Origin: Spiroplasma endosymbiont of Agriotes lineatus
GTDB taxonomy: Bacteria > Bacillota_I > Bacilli_A > Mycoplasmatales > Nriv7
DNA length: 64,000 bases
Reading direction: 5' to 3'
Assembly: GCF_964019485.1 (NCBI RefSeq)
Contig: NZ_OZ026448.1
Span: 248,001 to 312,000, forward strand
Every line of letters begins with the position of its first letter. The first letter of the stretch is position 1. This document shows positions 9,851-20,676 of the stretch, in pieces. Position numbers and translations under genes: made by a program. The notes under the pieces were generated by a model. The model was not told the DNA's origin. It was given only the letters and a program-made list of their open reading frames with translations, and made no database searches.

Positions 9851-10333
9851 TATTATCTTCCTTACTTATTCAATTAACCATCTTTTGTATTGCTATCGCA
9901 CGATGTGATATTTGATTTTTTTCTTGTGCTGTTATTTCACCTAGCGTTTTTTTTATATTCTGGTAAATAAAATATGGTATCATATCATAACCAAAACCAT
10001 AATTACTTTGGCATTCACTATGAATTAAACCATTTAACAAACCGACAAAAACTTTTTCAATATTTTTAGTAACATCAACAAAAGCAAGAGCACAAACATA
10101 GCGACAATCTCGGAATTTAATATTTATCATCTTTTCTAAAATAACATTAGACGCTTGCATAAAACCATCAGTTGTATCCATTCAACGCACCGAATAAATT
10201 CCTAGGAAATTATCTAATGCTAATATTTCTAATCCAGAATCATCACCTAAAGCTGGTTTTTGTAATAATTTGCTTAAAATTCTTGCCTTAATTAAAGAAT
10301 TTTCAACAAATGTTACCCCTATTTCTTCAATAG
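9840..10333 (-). pseudogene. rdgB: rdgB/HAM1 copy 2, N-terminally truncated
   Basis: This copy has the same truncation point against the IS3 end as copy 1, and the same internal 5-bp duplication. One extra A in the following A-run restores the frame, so the C-terminus ([20 protein letters not shown]) is readable again after a roughly 12-residue scrambled stretch. The missing N-terminal domain and the damaged DPIF-like loop make activity unlikely. No intact rdgB is present in the window. Confidence 0.8.
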
Positions 10334-11546
10334 TGGATTGGCAACCCTTTTTAGGACAATTTTTATATAGACATTTGTTTTCTAAAAGTAACTGGAGATA
10401 AATAATTTAAACTGCCATGTATTCTAAGATTATTGTATCAATTAATGTAATCAAATAATTCAAGTTCTAATTGTGCAAGATCATTGAATTTTCTGCCATT
10501 AATAAAATTCTGTTTTAAAAACTTTATAAGTTGCTTCAGCAACTGCATTATCATAAGGACAACCCTTCGCACTCAATGATCTTTGAATTTTAAATGTAGA
10601 TAATAATTGATCAATTATATTATTTTTAAACTCATTACCTCAGTCGGTATGAAATATTTCAATTTTTGATAATGGTCTAGTAATTCGCATAATAGCTTGA
10701 TAAACCAACTCCGTATTTTTATTTGGTCCGGAACTATAACCAACAATCTTGCGATTATACAAATCAATTAGGAGACATACATAAAATCATTTAAAACCCA
10801 CTTTTATATAAGTTAAGTCACTAACGATAATTTCATTTATTTTTCTATTATTAAAGTCTTGGTTTACAATGTTATTTACTGGATCATTATTTACTTGAAT
10901 ATTTTTGCATTTAAGTCTTGTTTTTGTGTACTTTGATATCAAATTATTGTTTTTCATAATGTTTCTAATTTTGCGTCTAGATAGGTTAATACTTTTATGA
11001 GCTAATACTACTTTGATTTTTCGAGCTCCATAGACTTGGCGGCTTTCGTTAAATGCACTGATAATTTCTTGATTATAATTATTCACTATTTTCCTTGTGT
11101 ATTTATTAATTTGATAATAGTAATTGGATTTTGAAATATTTAATAATTTACACATTTTTCTTATCGAATATTTTTTCTTATTGCTATTAATTATTGTTAT
11201 TTTTTGGCCATTATCAGTGCGGCTTGCTTTAAAATGTCATTTTCCATTTTTAAGTCTTTAAGTTCTTTTCGTAAAGTTATTATTTCATTTTCTTCTAGTG
11301 TGCGATTGTCTTTTGCTTTAAATGAACCAGAATTATTATAATTTTTAACTCAACTATAAATAGTTGGTTTTGGTAAATTATATTCTTTCCTTAAATTAAT
11401 AATACTTTTGCCATTTTTGTATAGCATGACAATTTGTTTTTTAAATTGTTCAGAGTATGAGGTTTTATTTTCCATTTTTATATTCCTTCTTTCTTAATAA
11501 TTTCGAAGTCTATATAATTATGGCCCAACTTATTGTAGCCTATCCA
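10334..11546 (-). mobile_element. IS3-A copy 3, orfB frameshifted
   Basis: A 1213-bp element with both ends. OrfA (11197-11475, MENKTSYSEQ...MAKK) is intact. OrfB carries an extra A near 10506, in the codons for FINGRKF, so the C-terminal part after the catalytic Glu is out of frame. HTD is followed by Trp (TGA). It lies in the same position and orientation relative to rdgB as copy 1. Confidence 0.88.
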
Positions 11547-11556
11547 AATGTATTAA

Positions 11557-11598
11557 TTAAAAAAAGATAACTACTAATAATGATACATTCTTTTTCAT
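11557..11598 (-). pseudogene. 13-codon 5' stub of a secreted or membrane protein gene
   Basis: The frame MKKNVSLLVVIFF then stop is preceded by AAGGTGAGG at good spacing. It looks like the start of a signal peptide cut off by the IS3 end at 11546. It lies just downstream of recD2 on the same strand. Confidence 0.4.
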
Positions 11599-11634
11599 AA
11601 TATTCCTCACCTTTCACTTATTAGATGATGTCAT

Positions 11635-13803
11635 TTATGATGATATTTTATCACTATGGATTATTTTATTTTCTATTAATCGTTTAACTAATGTTGTAAT
11701 TCGTGGTTTTTCTAATAAATTAACAGCTTTAATAAAAATATTTTTTTGACCTAAAAGATATAAGTTATTTTGACAGCGAGTAATAGCCGTATAAATAAGA
11801 TTTCTTTTTAACATATATGTGGCACTACTGTCAATAATCATTATTACAAACGGATATTCACTACCTTGTGATTTATGAACAGAAATAGTATAAGCTAAAA
11901 CAAGATTATTCAACTCGCGGTGGTGATATTCAATAATTCTTTGCTCGTAGCGAACAATAATAACTTGTTTATTTTGTTCATTAGTAACAATGCTATCAAT
12001 AATCCCTATATCACCATTATAAATATCTTTTTCACTATCATTTTTAGTTTGCATTACTTTATCACCAACACGATAAATAGTTGTTGCAATTTTAATTTGC
12101 ATTTTATCTTTAGAAAAAGGATTATATGCTTCTTGCAATATTTCATTAATTGCATTAATGCCACAACGACCATTATACATTGAAGCAAGAACTTGAACTT
12201 CAAAAATATTACTTTCATTAACTAATTGTAAAAATATCTTTGCCAAATTTTCTAAAAATTGCTGAATTTGATAATATTCAATAAATTGAACTTCATTACT
12301 ATTAGTAAATTCATAATTAAAATTATTTTGTTGCATTTGATATGCTAAATTAATAATTTCTGATTTTTCAAGTTGGCGATAGACTTTCTGTAAACCAATA
12401 ATATTTAAATGTGATACTTGCAATAAATCCCCTAAAACATTGCCACTACCAACAGAAGATAATTGATTGTTATCACCAACTAAAACTAATTTATGTAAAT
12501 TAGGATTAGCAACTAATAAATTATTAAATAAGATTGTATCAACCATACTCATCTCATCAACAACAATTAAATCAAAATTTAATGGGTCAGTTTCATTATG
12601 ATTAAATTTATTATGATGTAAATTTCATTTTAATAATTTATGAATTGTTATTGCTTCAAAATTAGTTTGCTCTTTTAATCGTTTGGCTGCCCTTCCTGTA
12701 GGGGCACAAATAGCAACTGTATTATGAGGATAGTGTTTTTGATATAAAGCAATAATTCCTTTAATTAAAGTTGTTTTTCCTGTCCCCGGCCCTCCATTAA
12801 TAATGGTTAAATTTTTTTGACTAAATTTTAATAATGCTAATTGTTGTTCATTATTATAATTAATATTGTTTTCTTGTTCAATAATATGAATATCTTGAGT
12901 AATAGCGGCATCATTAATATTATTATCTAATTTTTGTAATTGATTTAAATATTTAGCAATAAAAATTTCACTATAATAAATTTCTGTATCATAAAAATTA
13001 TTATTTTCAACGATAATTTTGTTTTCATTAACGGCTTGCATTACTACTTGATTAATTAATTTTTCATCTAAAGCACTATATTTCATAAGTTGTTTTAAAA
13101 TTATATTAACTGAAAAATAACTGTGTCCAGTTTTAAAGGACTCTTGACGAATAATATATCTTAATGCATATACTAAACGAGAAACATTATCAAGATTAAT
13201 TTCTAATACTCTAGCTAGTTGGTCAGCTTTATGAAAAGTTCAAAATTCACATTGATCACTTAGCACATAAGGATTAATTTTTATTAATTCTAAAAGTTTT
13301 TCTCCATATTGTGCTTGTAACTTATGCAATAAATCAAAAGACAATTTGGCTTGTGAAAATCATTGTGTTAATTGATGATCATTTTTTTGTTTTTTTATTT
13401 GCTCATAAATAATTTGTGCCTGATTTTTTTTAATACCAATATTAAATAAAATTTTATCATCACAATAAATCTTATTTAAAACATCATCTTGTAAACAATC
13501 AATAATCTTTTGAGCTGTAGTTTTACCAATTGTCGGAAATAATGGTGATGACAAATACTTCACTAAGTATTCATTATCTTCAATAATTACTGTTTCATAT
13601 TGTTCAACTTGAAATTGCTTACCATACTTTGGATGATTAATAAATTGTCCTTGTAATTCATATAATTGCTCGGGTTGTAAATTAAATAAATAACCTTTAA
13701 CAAAAATATAACGATTAATGCTATCGTGTAACAAAAACTTACAAATTATAAAACCATTAGTTTCAAAAACAATTGTTTTTAAATAACCTTTAATTTTTTC
13801 CAT
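11635..13803 (-). CDS. recD2: RecD2-like ATP-dependent DNA helicase (SF1B)
   Basis: RecD2 (YrrC-like) is a 5'-3' helicase used in repair and recombination in bacteria without RecBC. The 722-residue frame shows the N-terminal OB and helix-hairpin-helix region (LSSPLFPTIGKTTAQKI), Walker A GGPGTGKTT near residue 270, GRAAKRL, VVDEMSMVD (Walker B), LVGDNNQL, and the C-terminal helicase half ending YTAITRCQNNLYLLG. In-frame TGA codons give Trp at several places, including just before NLHHNK. AAGGAGAAC precedes the ATG. The gene is complete. MITE-2 copy 3 lies about 50 nt upstream, between it and the phosphatase gene that would have preceded it in an operon. Confidence 0.93.
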
Positions 13804-13853
13804 TATGTTCTCCTTAATTACTAAAAAAGATTTTAGTTATTTTTTAAATCATT

Positions 13854-13999
13854 AAACTTGGTACATAACCTTTAATTTTATCTACTATTTTGATGATATT
13901 ATTTTTTAGGTAAAGTACAAATGTTAGATAAATACAAAGATAAAAATGAATTTTATATTCTAGTAGGCATAAAATGCTATAGTTATGTACCAAGTCTAT
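13854..13999. repeat. MITE-2, copy 3
   Basis: Both ends are recognisable (ACTTGGTACATAACC and GTTATGTACCAAGTCT). It sits between the phosphatase gene and recD2 and reaches to within 5 nt of the phosphatase stop. Confidence 0.8.
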
Positions 14000-14003
14000 T
14001 CTA

Positions 14004-14465
14004 TTATATATAAGGAAACTCATGATTCAAATAATGTCAATAAGCGGGGTTTGGATTAGCACGAGAATAATTTTTTTTAAATTGTTTTCAAGCACTATGA
14101 AAGCTATCTTGTGATAAATGGTTATTAACAACTAAATAAATAAAGACTAACGAAGCACTACGATTAACCCCTCAAACACAATGAACAAAAACATTTTCTT
14201 CCTCTTTAAGATGTTCATCAATAAAATTTAAACCTGCTTTTAAAACCTTTTTGTCTAAGGTGCCAATTTCTGGATAATCTAACAAATTTAAATATAATTC
14301 TTTTTTATTATCGCTTAAATGAACTTGTTCTGATTGGTCATCAAGATTAGGAATTTTTTGAGCAAAAAAATCACTAGCAGCACTAACGATAAATTCACAA
14401 AATGCCGGCTTTGACTGATAATCTCCTAAATATAAATAATTAATAATTTTACGATAATTTTTCAT
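14004..14465 (-). CDS. Dual-specificity protein phosphatase
   Basis: A 153-residue cysteine-based phosphatase. The signature HCVWGVNRSAS (H-C-x5-R-S) lies near residue 95 and includes a TGA-encoded Trp. The upstream part IINYLYLGDYQSK matches the YLG entry motif of DSPc domains, and LLDYPEI supplies the general-acid Asp region. It would remove phosphate from Ser/Thr/Tyr; its substrate cannot be told. AAAGGAGATAAAA precedes the ATG. Downstream lie MITE-2 and recD2. The IS3 element at 14489 sits directly upstream and may have replaced its promoter. Confidence 0.85.
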
Positions 14466-14488
14466 TTTTATCTCCTTTTTCTTTTATG

Positions 14489-15706
14489 TGGAATGGCAAC
14501 CCTTTTTAGGACAATTTTTATATAGACATTTGTTTTCTAAAAGTAACTGGAGATAAATAATTTAAACTGCCATGTATTCTAAGATTATTGTATCAATTAA
14601 TGTAATCAAATAATTCAAGTTCTAATTGTGCAAGATCATTGAATTTTCTACCATTAATAAATTCTGTTTTAAAAACTTTATAAGTTGCTTCAGCAACTGC
14701 ATTATCATAAGGACAACCCTTCGCATTCAATGATCTTTGAATTTTAAATGTAGATAATAATTGATCAATTATATTATTTTTAAACTCATTACCGTGATCG
14801 GTATGAAATAAAATTATTTGCTTTAATATTCGTGTTATCTTATGAAAAGCTTGTTGAATTAGTTCAGCGGTTTTATTTGGCCCAGCATTATAGCCAATTA
14901 CTTCGCGATTAAACAAGTCAATTAACAAACAAATATAGTGTCATTTTCCTCTAACTTGCACATGTGTTAAATCACTAACACAACAGCTTTATTTGGTTTT
15001 ATTGTTAAATTCACGGTTTAAACATTACTGATTTTGGCATTATTAGTTGTTGTTTTGTGATTACGATATTTTAATTTGGTGTATTTAGAAACCAAATTAT
15101 TTTTGATCATAATGCATCTGATTTTTCGCCGCGATAAGATGATATCTTTTCTTATTAAAACGGCTTTAATTTTACGAGCCCCATAAATTTTGCGACTTTT
15201 ATTAAACGCACCGATAACTTCTTGTTCATAATTATTAACCTGCTTGTTAGCACATTTATTAGGTTGATAATAATATGTTGATTTTGATAAACCCAAAATC
15301 TTACATATTTTCCTCACTGAATATTTGTTTTTGTTGTTATTAATTATTGTTATTTTTTGGCCATCATCAGTGTCGCTTGCTTTAAAATATCGTTTTCCAT
15401 TCGTAATTGTTTTAATTCTTTTCGTAAGTAAATTAATTCATTTTCTTCATTACTTTGATTATCTTTTGCTTTAAAAGAATCATAATTATCGAATGATTTT
15501 ATTCAATTATAAATAGCAGATTTTGAAATACCATATTCATTAATAATTTCAATAATGCTTTTCCCGTTTTGATAAAGCATGACAATTTGTTTTTTAAATT
15601 CATCTGTATATGAATTTTTGCCCATTTTTATATTCCTAATTTCTTAATAATTTTATTTTATTTTAAAGTCCACATAAATATGGTCAAACTTATTGTAACC
15701 TATCCA
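14489..15706 (-). mobile_element. Chimeric IS3 element (type B 5' part, type A 3' part)
   Basis: The transposase-start side is type B: end TGGATAGGTTACAATAAG, orf[11 protein letters not shown], orfB LLIDLFNREVIGYNAGPNKTA. The 3' side from about 14795 is type [32 protein letters not shown], end GGTTGCC. The switch falls near the HTD-GNEF codons. OrfB lacks a base near 15016 (stop after ISNV) and is broken; the same lesion is in the IS3-B copy at 7437. Confidence 0.85.
15350..15625 (-). CDS. IS3-B OrfA, helix-turn-helix protein
   Basis: A 91-residue intact frame: [20 protein letters not shown], helix-turn-helix [20 protein letters not shown], then a leucine-zipper-like tail ending MMAKK. Homologous to IS3-A OrfA but clearly diverged. 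Without an intact OrfB it can only make the DNA-binding half, which in IS3 elements acts as a regulator. Confidence 0.8.
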
Positions 15707-15717
15707 ATTTTTTAAAG

Positions 15718-16261
15718 GTACTGTACTGATTGAGAAAAAAATAATACCAAAAACAAGGAAACCGGTATTCAAGAATATTTCGCTCTGGCACGGCATTTTG
15801 GTCATATTGTGCTGGCTGGCGGTCAAAGAGATAAACATATTTGAGTTAAAGTTCGTGATATTGCCAATAATGTGATTGTGGGAATTCGTAAAAAACCCGT
15901 TAATATTTTTCGTCCCTACTTAAAAGTTATCTATGGCACCTTTACGAGCATTGAAGAATATGAACGCTGACGAAACACTTTAATTGATGCTAAAAATAAT
16001 AAAAAGGTTCGCCACATTAAATATCGTGATATTCCTGAACTTGATATTTATTTTTTTAAACTAAAAATTCCTTTACCAACACTTAACACTTACAATTCTT
16101 TTTACCTAGCATTTTTAAGAGATTACTTAAATTTAAAAGTTAATCCTGACTATGAAGACAAATACTATACTGACACAGCAATTGATTTAGAAGACTTAGA
16201 ATATTTAAAAATGAATAAATTTAGCAAATTTTTAAGAAAAATGAAAGAAAAGGAACAATAA
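15718..16261 (+). pseudogene. Plectrovirus assembly ATPase (Zot/pI-like), C-terminal part
   Basis: This matches the second half of the intact gene at 48647-49636, from LARHFGHIVL through the C-terminal KMKEKEQ. The Walker A half is missing, cut by the IS3 element at 15706. A 5-bp insertion near 15735 shifts the frame. In intact form it is a membrane NTPase that drives virion extrusion. Confidence 0.8.
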
Positions 16262-16264
16262 AAA

Positions 16265-16519
16265 ATGGAAAATCTCGCAAAAATGGCCGACTTTCTTGCC
16301 CAAATGCTTTATAAAGTTTTTGATTTAATTTGAAGTCTTGAAGTGCCGGGAACAAAAATTCAACTAATATTTCCCTTGTTCTTAACACCGACTGTAGAAT
16401 TTCTTATGACAATTATTCTTGGATTTGGTAGTCAACAAGTTAATTTAGAAAAACAACGCCAATACGCGGTTAAAAATAAAGGTCGATTAAGTACGTGATG
16501 AAAAGCTAAAAACAAATAA
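16265..16519 (+). CDS. Plectrovirus small membrane protein h (C-terminus altered)
   Basis: 84 residues, MENLAKMADFLAQML... with one membrane segment (IQLIFPLFLTPTVEFLMTII) and a basic tail. It is homologous to 49643-49924, where the tail continues QIKPIKTKQGN. One A is missing here, so it stops after KAKNK. Virion or assembly role inferred from position behind the Zot-like gene. Confidence 0.65.
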
Positions 16520-16547
16520 AACCAATAAAAAAACAAGGTAAGTAACG

Positions 16548-16796
16548 ATGTTTAAACTAATTATTATTTTTATCTTAATAACTGTTTTTGAACTATTAGC
16601 TGGTAGTCATTTTGACACTTTAACAAACTATATTAGCGAAAGGCTTGCCAATTTCCAAAAGTTTATTACTAGCAATTTAACAATTTTAGAATTATTTAAA
16701 CCAATGGCACGAACATTTTCGCAACACTCAATTTTTACCATTCTTGGTGTTACTTGTGTAATTATTGCTTTATTTATTGTGATTAAAGGTAGGTAA
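16548..16796 (+). CDS. Plectrovirus protein i, candidate coat protein
   Basis: 82 residues in four near-identical versions in the window. It has an N-terminal hydrophobic segment like a signal peptide (MFKLIIIFILITVFELLAGS), a 30-residue amphipathic middle, a second membrane span and a basic end (IKGR). This is the architecture of filamentous-phage major coat proteins, so it is one of two coat candidates. An ATG at 16801, 4 nt past the stop, opens protein j; in this copy j runs in frame into gene k with no stop. Confidence 0.7.
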   Translation: MFKLIIIFILITVFELLAGSHFDTLTNYISERLANFQKFITSNLTILELFKPMARTFSQHSIFTILGVTCVIIALFIVIKGR

Positions 16797-17028
16797 AAAA
16801 ATGGAAAAATGAACTAAAAAACAAAAGCCAGAAATAGAGAATGACAAATTAAAAATTGCTAATGTCATATTAAAAAATAGTGTTAATACTCTTAAATACA
16901 TAATAATGGAAAAAAATAACGAAATTTTAGAACTAGGAAAGTGAAATACTATTCATATTAATCAAAAATCAGACTTAATAATTGAAAACCGAAAATTAAA
17001 AATTTTTAAACACGAAAGGAGAATAAAA

Positions 17029-17421
17029 ATGAAAAAACTTTTATGAAAATTATTTAAAAAAGATAATTCAAAAGAAAAAATGTCATTAAAATTAAGAATT
17101 AAAAATTCTTTTAAAAAGCAGTGGTTAAAAATAGTATTAAGTATCATTTTCATCTTTATAAGTTTATTAATTTGTGCATTAACAGTAATTGATACTAAAT
17201 GAATAACCGGAACAAGTGATGAATTTAATAATTTTATGAATAAAGAAATGGTTGATTTTTTTGGTAAATTTAATAGTGGCATTGTGCTCGCGGGAATATT
17301 TGTTTTTTGATGAGGCGGAGCAATATATTTTGCATTTAAATTTGAAAAATTCATCCGCTTTATTATTCAGAAAATTAAAGCAAAAAGAACCTTGAAAAAT
17401 GAAATAAAACAAACTCATTAA
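17029..17421 (+). CDS. Plectrovirus membrane protein k
   Basis: 130 residues. A basic cytoplasmic N-terminus is followed by two membrane spans (VLSIIFIFISLLICALTVI and GIVLAGIFVFWWGGAIYF) and a basic C-terminus. The TGA codons in KWITG and FVFWW confirm code 4. CGAAAGGAG precedes the ATG. In this copy the frame is also open upstream to 16801, so a longer fused start is possible. Function unknown; phage assembly likely. Confidence 0.7.
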
Positions 17422-17677
17422 TTCTTTAAAAAAATATTGATGGAGAATTTTGTCTTACATTTTTATAATTGTTATCTTTTTCATTCCATTTTTAAAATTG
17501 GAAATTAATGATTTGAAATTATTATATGAAAAATTTGAAGTATTAATTTCATTTATGATACTAGGATATTTAGATATATGCATTACAATTACAATAGCTG
17601 TAATTATAAATTGTGGTATTGAGTGACTTACTAAAAAAATCAAAACTAAAAGAACAATGAAAAATAAAATATTTTAA
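17398..17677 (+). pseudogene. Plectrovirus membrane protein l, start lost
   Basis: Homolog of 50778-51050. The expected start MKSNKL is here ATG AAA TAA, a C-to-A change making a stop at codon 3. The rest (two membrane spans, KNKIF end) is open. A downstream start cannot be excluded. Confidence 0.6.
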
Positions 17678-17692
17678 AAAGAAGTGATAAAA

Positions 17693-18886
17693 ATGTTTAT
17701 GAAAATATTTATCGTGTTAATAATTATTAGTTTCAATAATATTTTTACCATTCCCTCAAACATTAACAATGATAAAACAACAATACAACTAATTAGAACT
17801 AAAAGACAAAGTGATAAAATTTATAATTTTGAAATCAAGGGCTTAAAAAAAGTAAAATTTCTTATTTTAAAAAATAACAATCAACTTTTTGTAGTTAACA
17901 TAGATAAAAAAGATAATATCAATTTAAATGAAAAGATACCAGAAATAAAAGATTTAGACACTTTTACTTTTTGATTTACAAAAGAATTTGAAAATAGTCA
18001 AAGTAAACAAAAAAAATTAAACAACTAATAACTACACACGGACAAAAAATGCCTGATACTCACCATAATATTCCTTATAAAGGAGTTAACAGACCCAGAC
18101 CGCATGAAGTTTGAATAATTGATAAAAAAATAACAATTAAAGCACAAGGTACAGAGTTGGATGATTTTAAAGTTAATAACATCATAGACTACATATTACA
18201 AGAAACAAATGATTTTGAAATCGAAATTAAAAAAGATAGTACCGACATTAACTTACCAGCAACAATCACTAATTTTGATGGTAATCATAAATACAAAGAT
18301 GTTATTGATAACCTTGACTACTTAATGATTCATCGTGGTGATTTTGATAAATTTAATTACTCGTATCTCTATTGAACACCCGTATTTAATTTCATTGACA
18401 CCCTAGAAAAAAGTTATTACAAAGAATTTGCGATTAAAAATCACGGCTTTAAAGACGAAAGCTATTTTTATCATAAAACTTCTGGTAGTGATAAAAATGT
18501 AGTAAATGAGAATGTTTTGAAAATTAAGGCATTTAACAAAACTCTAATTGCTGGAAATAAGTATTTACAATTACTACACGGTAAAAAGGAAATCTAAAAA
18601 TATAGCGCTAGCGCTGCGAATTCTAATGATTATTACCTAATTAAGTACCTTTTTGGAACTTTAAATTATCTTAATGTTAAATTTAGTTTTCTGCATTATG
18701 ATCCTGAATTAAAAAACGACATTTACCTTTATTTTAAAAACAACATTCCTGATATTAACAACAGCAATTACAAAAATGTTTTTGACGAAATCTACGAGAT
18801 CCTTGGCAACTTTTTTGCTAGTTTATTTTACGCTACTTTTGACATGGACGAAAAAACTTATATCAAAATTGATTTTAAAGGCACGA
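17693..18886 (+). pseudogene. Plectrovirus adsorption-like gene m, broken and truncated
   Basis: It starts MFMKIFIVLIIISFNNIFTIP (signal peptide). A 1-base slip near 18015 gives a stop after KKLNN. The second half resumes at MPDTHHNIPYKG. Another TGA-to-TAA change makes a stop at the expected EIWKY. The gene is cut at about 18886 by a UPF0236 remnant. The N-terminal domain, about 100 residues, differs from those of the other versions. Confidence 0.75.
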
Positions 18887-19625
18887 TGTTGCCGAATATT
18901 TTCAACTTGCATAAAAAGAAACTAAAACTATAATTGATGTCAAAAATAAGGATTTATATATTCAACTAGATGAGACATTTTTAGCAACATTAGACCATAA
19001 AGTTAAACAAGACCAAAGAATTCGTTTAGTTACTTTTCATACCGGACATAAAGAAAAAAATTACAAAAACACTCGTAGAGAATTAGAAAACAAACGAGGT
19101 CATTTTCTAATGTTAAAAATTGGTAAGCGAATAAATACGATGGATTATCGTGATTTATTAATTAGAGAATTACAAAAACATTATGTGAGCATTAATTATG
19201 ATAAAATGGTTGTTTGTGGTGATGGTGATGCTTGAATTAGAGAAATTGCCAATAGTTTCGATAATGTTAGATATATTTTAGATGGTTATCATGCTATTAA
19301 AAAATTACAGCAAACGGCATTAATATTATTTTTGAAAATCGCAAAGTAAAACTAAATAGTTGAATTAATTATAAAGATAATGCTGTAACAAATAAATATA
19401 ATAGGTTTAAGTAAGTAAAAATATAAAATTAATATATATTTAGTCAAAATTTAATAAAATTAATAATTTTTTATTGTGTAAAAATTCAATAATATGATAA
19501 AATGGTAACGGATAAAAATGACAATAACAAGAAAGGTATGATTAGTTTAGTAATTAAATAATATAATTAGCTGATTTTTTTACTTCTTCAAAGCAATACC
19601 TAAGAAAACTAAACGCGAACCAAAC
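18887..19625 (+). pseudogene. UPF0236 (ISLre2-type) transposase, 3' part with B end
   Basis: Translation gives IDVKNKDLYIQLDETFLATLD, VTFHTGHKEKNYK, VVCGDGDAWIREIAN and YILDGYHAIKKL, typical of the UPF0236 / Mbov_0401 family that acts as an ISLre2 transposase. The DGDAW Asp and the other acidic residues fit a DDE-like core. The N-terminal third and the C-terminus are missing. The non-coding 3' tail ends in the B terminus near 19620. Confidence 0.8.
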
Positions 19626-19700
19626 TTATGCGCCCTTAAAAAAATAGTAAAAAAGATGTATAAGTACTTATGTACATTTAAAAAAGTGTAGGTAGAAAAA

Positions 19701-19976
19701 ATGAGTTATTATTTACAATCAAAATATCAATTTTCACATCATGTTATTCTTCGCATTAAACAACGATTAAATTTGAAGCATTTAAATGCTATGAAATTAA
19801 AAATGCATTGTTTACAATTAATTAATGAGTCGTTTTATGTTGTAGATATAAAAGATGATATTTATGTGCAAATTAATGATAGTGATTTATATTTTGTTGT
19901 TGATAAAAAATCTAATTTGATTAAAACAATAACGCCAATAAGTCAAGAGCGTTTATTAAGTATTATTGAAACTTAA
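19701..19976 (+). CDS. Conserved hypothetical protein, 91 aa
   Basis: I do not recognise a named family. The start MSYYLQSKYQFSHHVILRIK and the segment VDIKDDIYVQINDSDLYFVVD suggest a small alpha+beta fold (H..R.KQR helix, then strands), faintly like DUF4258 or RelE-like small proteins. GGTAGAAAAA precedes the ATG. It is the first of a same-strand run with the next two genes and fmt (21 to 37 nt gaps), so it may be co-expressed with them. Confidence 0.7.
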   Translation: MSYYLQSKYQFSHHVILRIKQRLNLKHLNAMKLKMHCLQLINESFYVVDIKDDIYVQINDSDLYFVVDKKSNLIKTITPISQERLLSIIET

Positions 19977-19997
19977 TTATTAAGGAGGGAATAAATA

Positions 19998-20639
19998 ATG
20001 TTTTTAGTAACAGGTGATTTACAAAATGGACAAACTACTTGGGTAATGTTAGGTTTAATTATTATTATTGTAGTTGTAATGATAGTTTCTTCAATACGAA
20101 AACAAAAACAAGATAAAATTGAAAAAGAAAAACGCCAAAAAGAAGTTAGAGATAAAATTAAGCAGTATTTAAGAATTAATGATAATATTATGCATAAAAG
20201 AATTGAATATGATAAAGTAATTGCTAGAGCGGGTAAAGATTATAAATATCGTGATGTTTTTGATGTTGTTATCAAATTATATGATTCAAAATCAAATCAG
20301 TTATATGCTACTAAAGCTTTTGAAGTTGAAGGTTTAACAAAACAATTAAGTAAAAAAAAATATGAAACAACTTGAAAAGTTAATCATGAATTAGAGTTAG
20401 AAGAAACTTTAATTCGTTTGCAAAAAGAACAAAAGAAAAGTTATTGAAAGACGACTAAGGCCGGGCGAGCACAAATTAGATTAGAGCGCAAGGAAGCAAA
20501 AATAATAGAAAAAGAAGAAATGAAAAAAATTAAACAAGAGAAAAAAATAAAAGCAACTAAAAAAGTTGTACAAAATAAAAATGAAGTTCTTATTAAGATT
20601 AAGCGACAACCTAATGAGAAGTTTGGTGCTAAAAAATAA
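19998..20639 (+). CDS. Hypothetical single-pass membrane protein with charged cytoplasmic tail
   Basis: 213 residues. A short outside part (MFLVTGDLQNGQTTW) is followed by one membrane span (LGLIIIIVVVMIVSSI) and a long basic tail with heptad-like Lys/Glu runs (KEKRQKEVRDKIKQY; EEMKKIKQEKKIKATKK). The middle (YRDVFDVVIKLYDSK) may be a small folded domain. AAGGAGGGAATAAATA is a strong ribosome site. It is reminiscent of YajC-like topology but lacks convincing similarity. Function unknown. Confidence 0.75.
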
Positions 20640-20676
20640 ATATTTTAATTAATTCATAATTTAAGGAAATGACAAA

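Larger units (their letters stand above)
9157..11546. repeat. Duplicated block, second copy
   Basis: Direct repeat of 1186-3581. Here the left neighbour is the membrane-protein fragment and the right neighbour is the stub before recD2. Confidence 0.85.

Noticed and set aside
9157..11546. The duplicated block as a classic composite transposon
   Set aside because: A composite transposon needs the same IS at both ends. Here one side is MITE-2 and the other IS3-A, so the mechanism is left open.
16962..17418. Long minus-strand frames opposite phage genes k and l, repeated at 50341, 53976 and 57419
   Set aside because: They recur only because the phage genes recur; the plus-strand frames have signal, membrane and ribosome-site evidence, the minus-strand ones do not.
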